From Sphagnum compactum (Eukaryota; Bryophyta; Sphagnopsida; Sphagnales), in contig OZ234498.1 of assembly GCA_965153455.1 (NCBI GenBank), positions 10,354,001-10,418,000 of the forward strand: a DNA stretch of 64,000 nt, in the 5' to 3' direction. A program made the translations under genes and the position numbers. Shown in pieces: positions 56,771-64,000 of the stretch (positions are counted from its first letter, which is position 1; each line of letters opens with the position of its first letter). The notes below the pieces were generated by a model. That model was not told the origin of the DNA and ran no database searches. It saw nothing but the letters and a program-made list of their open reading frames with translations.

Positions 56771-59700
56771 TATCAACCTTTGTTACATGTTGTGTAGGCA
56801 ATTTGCCAAAGTTACAACTATGCTGATTTGTAATTAGTGTTTTGGAGGTTGGCATATGGGATGCCTTACATCACCATTAAAAACTGGAAAATGGTTTTGC
56901 CCTTAATGCACTAAATAAACCTAAAAACTTTTATAATTAGGTAATAAGGAATAACCCAAGTTTTTTTCCAAGATATCACATTTGGTTGGGGATTTGGGGG
57001 GATTACAATTAGGCAACTAATGAGGGGGCTCAGATATGCACTGGGCATACTATTCCTTCCACCTTAGAACCAAAATGATCATTTTTGGTGAATTTATTAA
57101 AATGATTTCTTACATTGTTATATAGATTTATGGAATTTCTTGTAGATTATTAATACTTAAGAGGTCAAGTCTTGGTTACTTATGCTCAAAGAAATCAATG
57201 TAAGAGGAAGCATGATGCTTCAAAGGGGTGTGTAGGCTAAGAGAGAAGGATTAGTGGTTCTTTGGAGAAAAAGTGGCTTTGTACAAGGAGAAAGGTGACA
57301 ATCCACTTTAATGAATTGTGGGGCCAAAATCCATTATAGAATAAAAGGCCATCAAAATGGAATATAAGTATTGTTCATTTCCAAATGCTTGAAAATGCCC
57401 ATTTGTGGGTTATGTTATTATGTATTTGGTTCTAGTTATTTTTGGGATAATCTTCCCACTTAAGACAACTTGGGATTGGCTTAAAGCTTGTAATATTTGG
57501 TATTAGGGTAGACATAGATAGTAGGATCTTGATTTCAAATAAAAACAAAGGGAGACCAATGCATCTTGTTTTTTTGGTCTTCTTTACCCTCTCTTGGAAA
57601 TTTCATAAAGGGCACACCATGTCAAGTGACCAAAGTACTAAAATCCCATTCTATAGGAACACCAATAGCAAACCACCTCAATTAAAAACTTTCATGTTCG
57701 AGATTAATGATGCCACCCAATACATGTTTTGGCCACCACTACGTGGCCAAAGTTATGTAAGAAATTAGTCGACAATGGTCAAGAGGTTGAACCTAAATAA
57801 TACCTTATGAAATGAGACTTGGAATCAAATTCAAACCATTAAGATTTGATGGAAAGAGAAAAAGTTGAACACCATAGCAACTTCAACAAAAAGGCATAAA
57901 AATTGGCAAAACCACTCAAATTCCACAAGATAAGTATTACAACATTGGAAGATGTCATCTTTTATTTGGAGGTACTAGAAGAACTATATGATGAGGATTA
58001 TAAAGAGATTGAACAAATTAGGCTTGCTACTTTAATGTTGTGAAGAAAAGCCAAGGTTTGGTGGGGGCAAGTCAAGGTAGATCAATAAGCATGTTGCCAA
58101 CTACCCATGAGAATTTGGGCAAAGATTCAAATGATCTTCATTGCCCAATATCTATTAGAGGATTTTGCCACTTGAATGAAAGAAAAATTACTTTAATTGC
58201 ATCAAGATTGGATTATTATGGTTTAATACAAATGCATGTTTGATGAACACATCTTTTACTTTTCCTTCATGGTGGAATGGGATCACATTTGCATTTTTGT
58301 AAATAGGTTGGATGTCCATATCAAATACATGTTCAAGGCCTGCAACCCAAAGATGGTTTTCAACACTTACAAATTGGTCGTGAACTTTGAAAATTGGGAC
58401 AAGACCCAAAAGAATCCCAAGAAGGTTAAAAGACAAAAATTCCCCCTTTGGGATATTTTGTAGAAACATATGCCCTTGACACTCTTCCTTAAAATATAAG
58501 TATATCTTCTTATTTTAGTATACTTACATTGCAAGTTTCTTTTAGGCACCATTTTAAAGCTTGTTTCATGTTGTTCAATTGTTCAACGACAATTCATCCA
58601 TCAAATCCATTGATCAATTTCAGCACCCATGGTTGTTAACATATAACTCATGTCATTGGATGCCATGTTGAAATATAATGATGATCACTAAAACAACTAA
58701 ATTTTTTGTCAAGATTATTGTTGGCAATATGTTCTTATTATGTGGATGTTGTACCTAATTAATGTTATATTCTAAGAATCATGGAAGGGCAAAATAATTT
58801 TAATTTTCACACTTATTCAATCATTGCATCCCTTTTAAGATCTTCGATCACTACAATCATTTTTTGGTCTTGGAAGTTCTTAAAGCATAATGAGAAAGGA
58901 GGCAAGTATTCATAACCCTAATTGCTTGGCCTTTTTCACATTCTAAGCCCCCCTTTCACTTTTTTAAAATACATTTTGAAGCCCTTCACAATCCTTTTAC
59001 ACACCTCAAACTCCAACATGTTAAAATTTATGTATATCATGTAACTTCAACCTATACACAAGTTGTTTTCCAAAGTCGAACTATTAATTGTTAACCATGT
59101 TTGGAGTATAGATTGACTATCAATTGACAACCCTTTTTCAAACTTAGCTAACCACTATATTAACATAATCAATCATTATTTAAACTTGAAAATATTTAAA
59201 AAATAAAGTTGGATAGACATAACTTAAACATATACAATTATAATTTTTTTTAAATGGTGTTTTTAAAATAATAAATTTGCGATTGTCAATCATATTCAAC
59301 TACAAAATATATTTTCCTACCACAAAAATAATTAAAGCCTTTTTATATGATAATATTTGACTTTGATGAATTCACACAACGATTGTTGAAATATATATGA
59401 TGATAAACATTATACTTTTGAATTGCATTCAATGAGACCACAACATGTGGGACAATTTGTTGTAATGTGGCCCATTTCATACCTTCAACAAACATACTTA
59501 TTAAAGTTTGAATCAAAGGTTCATATGAGTTGGAACTTGGTGACAAGGGGTTTTTTTCCAAACATGAGAGGTTGGTGGATTGGCAATCCTCTAGAAAAGG
59601 ACTTAGCCAAATCAAAGAGCCAAGTATAATTATTTTGGAAAAACCATGTATTCTAACAACATCCTAAAAGCTATAGTTTATATTTGGATAATTCAATTTT

Positions 59701-60190
59701 TTATCTTGAAATGTGGCAACTTTATGCCATTAAAAAAAAGAAAAACCTTTGAAGGATTCACACCCCCTTTTTGTCACCAAGTTCATAATTATATCATTTT
59801 CGATGTGTTTCAAGTCATTCAAAAATTGAGAAAATAAAAAAAATGCTAGTTATTGTGTTTTCAATTTTTTGAAATAGATTTACCTATTAGATTCATTCCA
59901 AATTGTTTCATATGTTTCCATAATGATTGGCCTAACACCAAAAACAATCCAAACCAAATAAGCCCCCCCCCAACAAAAAAAATTAAAAATGACATGCTTT
60001 TACATGGACATGTAAAATCATATAAGTGTAATGCATAATTTTTTACATTAACACTACTTTACACATCAAAAAATAGATTTACATGGTTTTACATTCACAC
60101 ATACACATCTTGTGTTCTACATTTTCACTTACACGAACATAGATAAACCTTATACATTTACAATTACATGGAATCTTATATATAAATTCA
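56771..60190. other. AT-rich DNA, possible further retroelement debris
   Basis: No gene. A 75-codon frame at 58236-58463 (…NPKMVFNTYKLVVNFENWDK) could be a worn gag-like piece next to the Ty3 remnant, but this is weak. 57655-57680 shares 'aatagcaaaccacct' with the calnexin-side MITE. Confidence 0.35.
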
Positions 60191-60195
60191 CTTGG

Positions 60196-60562
60196 TCTTC
60201 CCGTCCGTGACGTGACGTTCTGGTGCAGAACGCTACCCCATTCTGTGCGTCCGTCTGTCTGTCCGTTTTTACCTTTTCGAAGTTACCTTCCTTTACCTGA
60301 TTTACCTAAGTTACTTTTTACTGAGCGGCAGTTAAGAAGTTATTGAGCGGCAGCAAGGGGGGCAGCAGGGGTGGGGCGGGCCAGCAGGGGTGGGGGGGGG
60401 CTAGCAAGGGTGGGGCGGGCCAGCAGGGGGGGGGACGGGCGGGAAAGGACCGGACGGGGGAGTGAGGGGAGGTGTTTTTTTTTTTTTTTTCGTTTTTTTT
60501 GGGTCCTCCCTCCTTTTCTTGCGGTGGCTGGAGTGGCGTAGCCACGGGTTACCAACCACTAG
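60196..60562 (+). mobile_element. GC-rich non-autonomous Helitron-like element
   Basis: An island of about 367 bp of very different composition (GTCC repeats, G-runs, CGGACGGG) sits in AT-rich DNA. Its right end has a GTGGC-GTA-GCCAC hairpin (60533-60545), then 13 nt, then CTAG (60559-60562) followed by T, the Helitron 3' layout. The left end begins TC at 60196, but the base before it is G, not the expected A, so the 5' boundary is less sure. It has no coding capacity. Confidence 0.55.
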
Positions 60563-63500
60563 TGTAAATAAATTTCATTATAACATTTACATTTATATAA
60601 AGTGTAAGTCCTAAACCATACACACACAAACATTGGTTAAAACATGAGAAGAGAAGCAAGCCAAGAAAGTGTTTCAAACCTCAAACATGCCCCAACAAGT
60701 GTGGGAAAATGCAAGTCCCAACATTCCCGAATGGATTTCCATTTTGGAGGTTCAAGTTTTACAAGTGTATCAATCATTTAGGACAAATGTGTTGGTATGA
60801 AACCTTGTCAAAATTCGACCCTCTTTATATCCTTAAAAAAGGTCTTAAGAAGTAAATATCAAAAGTTTGTATTTTTCATTTGGAGATTTGAAATTCAAGT
60901 TATGGGCAAAAGAATGGCTAGGAATCAAATTGACAATTTGATTCCTAACCACTAAAATTCAAGAAACAAGGGTCAAATGAATTTTGAATTATGTAATATG
61001 ATCTTGGAAAGGTCTTTTCTAGGACTATAAATTCTTTCCCTTGAAAGCTCCTCAATCAAAGTTCTCTCAATCAAAGTTCTTATGCAATAGTTGTGAACAC
61101 ACAAGACTGCAAGATTCATAATTTGACAAAATAAAAAAATTTCTAGACTCCCATTTATGAGTTTCAATTTTTTTTGGCCTCTTGATACAATCCCCATCAC
61201 CAATTGTAGAATATATCATAGGGAAGAGACTAGTGGCTCTTTTCAAGTTTGGGGCATAGTGACTCTTGTGAAAGTTTGTTGCCTATGGTTTATTTATGCA
61301 TCATTTTAAATTCAACTTTTGCTAATAACCTTTAAAAAAAATTTGTGCACATTGACTTCCCTTGAACTCACACCTTGAACTCATCTTAGTCCCATCTTAA
61401 AGATCTCATCCCTTTCCTTTCTTGGGAACTACAAAACACACGGTGAGTTTACATTTCATTACAAAATCGAAAATTGATTGATTTTTTTACACTTGATATC
61501 AGTTAATGAACTTAAGGATGTGTCACATGTTGTGGTTCCTATTATTTTGATTACATATTTATTTTCCTTGAATTCCTTGGGCTAGTTGATGATCACCTTT
61601 ATAATCTTGTCCCCCATTTGCACATTACAAATAACCAAAAAATGCATTAGAATTTCCAATTATGATAAAAATATGAGAAAGTCATAATAAATAATAACTT
61701 CATTGGTGGGCATTTCCTTTTATGGAACTTCTTGCATAACATCCACATGTATGGTGGGCCCTTTTATTTGTACAATGGGAGTTTACTATTACATAGGGCA
61801 AGTCTTTTTGTTGGCATGGTAGGAGTTAGCTTCTTCCATTCGAATAGAAGGGCCCATCATAAGTGTGAGCTTCAAGTTCGGATATCAAGTTCCATGTAAT
61901 GCCACGCTATTAGGGCATATGGTAGAAACACATAAAAAACTCAAAATAAGCATTGTGAGTGAATTAAACTTCAAATTTCTTTTACACTTATTTTTCACTT
62001 AAAGAAAATAAAAATGAAACTCAACCCAAGTTGAAAATTAATTTTTGGACATGTTTTTAATTAATTATGAAATTTGAAAAAGACTACATTAAAGGCTTCC
62101 TCAATGGTGAATAGGCGCCTTTTTGAATCATGGGTGTAATACTTCAAAATCCAACAATCTAACATGGTCCAACAAGGATCCTAATACCTTCAAAAGAGGA
62201 TTTTTAATGTGGTCATACAAAGGATCCTAAAATTAAAGTCACATTTGCGCAAATTGAGATTTGGAATGAGTTGATTTTCAAAGGCATTGGGGGAAGGAGG
62301 GGAAGGGACAAAAACCAACTTAAGAATTTGGACATTTTAAAATTGCTTACCAAGGTACCCTAAATAAAGAGATTGTCATCTTAAATTATACTTTTAAATC
62401 ATCATAAATAAGGGAATCCTATTTAAAAAAATCACAACTTTAATAATATTGTATGGCTTTTAAAAAATGACCTTAAACAACTTATTAATATGGTCTCACA
62501 TTCTCAAAAAAAATTGAACAATTTATAAAGGACAATAGTAAGGTGCACTTTTAAGGTACTACCTTGAGGCATCCTATCATAGTTGTTTTCTTTTGGGTGA
62601 AATCTTTGCAACTTGATGTGGAAAAAAAAGAAGTTGTGACAAGTACAGAGGGTTTGTTTTCGGGAAAAAAATGGGTCCAAGCGGGCACATTACGAGGAAA
62701 AAATTTTATCATTAGGTCAGCATATTTAGATGTTGAGGTCATGGAGGTTTTTAAAAAAAAAAACACTCATGCAAAAAAAAAAAGAAAAAAAAAAGAAAAA
62801 AGTTTTGCAAGAGCATAATCAATGTTCCAAAAACAAGTGAAAAATACAAGTTGGGTTCCTACACATTTTGTTATTAGGGTGCATTTTCAGGGACCTTACA
62901 AATATCGACAATCCCTAAATGCCTCCCCCATAAAGGCCGCCTAACTAGACTTGGTGGTGCACATTCAGATGACATTTTAAGTTTTTTAAGGTGACCATAC
63001 CATGTGGAAGCACATTCTTGGCATTCCATGCCATCCTATACAATGAATGAAATACATGCAATTGCTTTGTAATTAGAGTGTCAAAATGTATGGTCATTAC
63101 CATGTGTATTTATTTTGCGAAAAAACAAACATTGTGATACATGGCAAATTCTTTTGATATTCATTCATCCAACATGGATAAAAATAATTCAAATAACATG
63201 AAACTACTACCTTGCAATTAGTATAGTTGCAACATATATTATCTTGTAGCTAAGAATTTGATTATTGATTCTGAAGCTATCATCCGATAGTTGATCTTAA
63301 TATTACAATACAACTATTGAAAATGGTGTAAATATTGTTTTATGACTTTTCTTAACGACTATATATGCAACATTGTAAAATGTGAAGAGAACGACAATTG
63401 CAAATGGAATTTACAATGCCTTTACAATCTTTTAAAAACATTAGATAATGTGGATCAAGCACAAAATTGCAACTAATTTCTAAGGTGCACTTGAAGTCTT

Positions 63501-64000
63501 TGCTAGATAATGTGGATCAAGCAACAAATGAAGACTTATAATGCACATTAATTAATTAATTAAGTATTTTTTTGGTGGATTTAGGGATGGGAATGTGTGT
63601 GTATGTATAGATGTGTAAGCCAAGTAAAAAGAAGTCCTTCCAAGTGAGTTTTTGACAAGGACCATACCAATTCGGAAGGAATGCGATTTGTTTTGTTTTG
63701 TCATGTTGAGATCTCCCAAATCTTAATGGTCTCTTGTCATGCTCTTTGTATTGTTAGAAAGCCTTTGATGAGTAGAAAGCCTTTGATGAGTAGGGGTGCA
63801 TCTAGTTGATTTCATAATGTTTCCACCTTTTGTGAATGAGTTATTGAATATAGGACAAAATTTTCATTGAAAATTCATTATAATCAAAACAAAAAATTAT
63901 AGGGGAAATTGGGCACATTCTTGATATTATTGCAAAGGCCTTGAGTGAGTGAGTGAGTAGGAGGACTTAATCAAGAAGATTTGAAAATTTTAAGACCTAA
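60563..64000. other. AT-rich intergenic DNA
   Basis: No supported gene. Two small duplications are seen: 'tagataatgtggatcaagca' at about 63443 and 63505, and 'gaaagcctttgatgagta' at about 63757 and 63775. A-rich runs lie near 62750-62800. The window ends in a GAGT repeat (about 63943-63958). Confidence 0.5.

Overview
This is a eukaryotic nuclear window from a plant-lineage (streptophyte) genome. It carries intron-split genes with GT-AG junctions, including an auxin response factor (B3 plus PB1 domains). The surrounding DNA is AT-rich and full of microsatellites, small inverted-repeat elements and decayed Helitron and Ty3-like transposons. I cannot fix the species. Mostly short introns in the genes, CT/CG-rich leaders and single-copy conserved genes would fit a bryophyte or another early-diverging land plant, but that is inference. 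There is no bacterial operon, CRISPR array or convincing tRNA/rRNA gene.

Layout. 1-5.2 kb: intergenic, with dispersed repeats and a 33-bp minisatellite. 5.2-10.8 kb: a class-B-type ARF gene (+ strand, 13 coding exons, 795 aa) behind a CT-rich leader with small upstream ORFs and a likely leader intron. 12.2-13.1 kb: a trihelix/Myb-SANT-like gene broken by two frame changes. 13.4-18.2 kb: an ALG5-type dolichyl-phosphate glucosyltransferase (+, 11 exons, 345 aa). 18.2-22.0 kb: AT-rich intergenic DNA. 21.97-22.33 kb: a MITE with terminal inverted repeats, next to the calnexin promoter. 22.5-27.2 kb: calnexin (+, 8 exons, 507 aa, with a KKXX tail). 27.2-39.5 kb: a repeat desert with diverged 150-bp repeats, a TTGGG/TTGGA satellite, hairpin MITEs and a 69/70-bp tandem array. 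39.5-43.1 kb: ribokinase (+, 5 exons, 368 aa). 43.8-44.6 kb: two copies of a hairpin MITE. 45.36-50 kb: a decayed autonomous Helitron on the minus strand, with an intact-looking 3' hairpin and CTAG end. 52.1 kb: one SEC14-like exon (minus). 54.3-56.3 kb: a Ty3-type pol remnant. 60.2-60.56 kb: a GC-rich island that looks like a small non-autonomous Helitron. 60.6-64 kb: AT-rich, nothing coding.

How the genes relate. ALG5 makes Dol-P-Glc, the donor of the three glucoses on the N-glycan precursor. Calnexin reads the monoglucosylated trimming product of that glycan on ER clients. The two genes are neighbours in the same orientation. The ARF is a nuclear auxin-output regulator. The ribokinase lacks an obvious transit peptide and may recycle ribose in the cytosol. 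I found no clearly undescribed gene system. The most useful leads are the alternative calnexin tails, the start-stop uORFs, the two Helitron ends, the hairpin MITE family and the coding-like tandem arrays.
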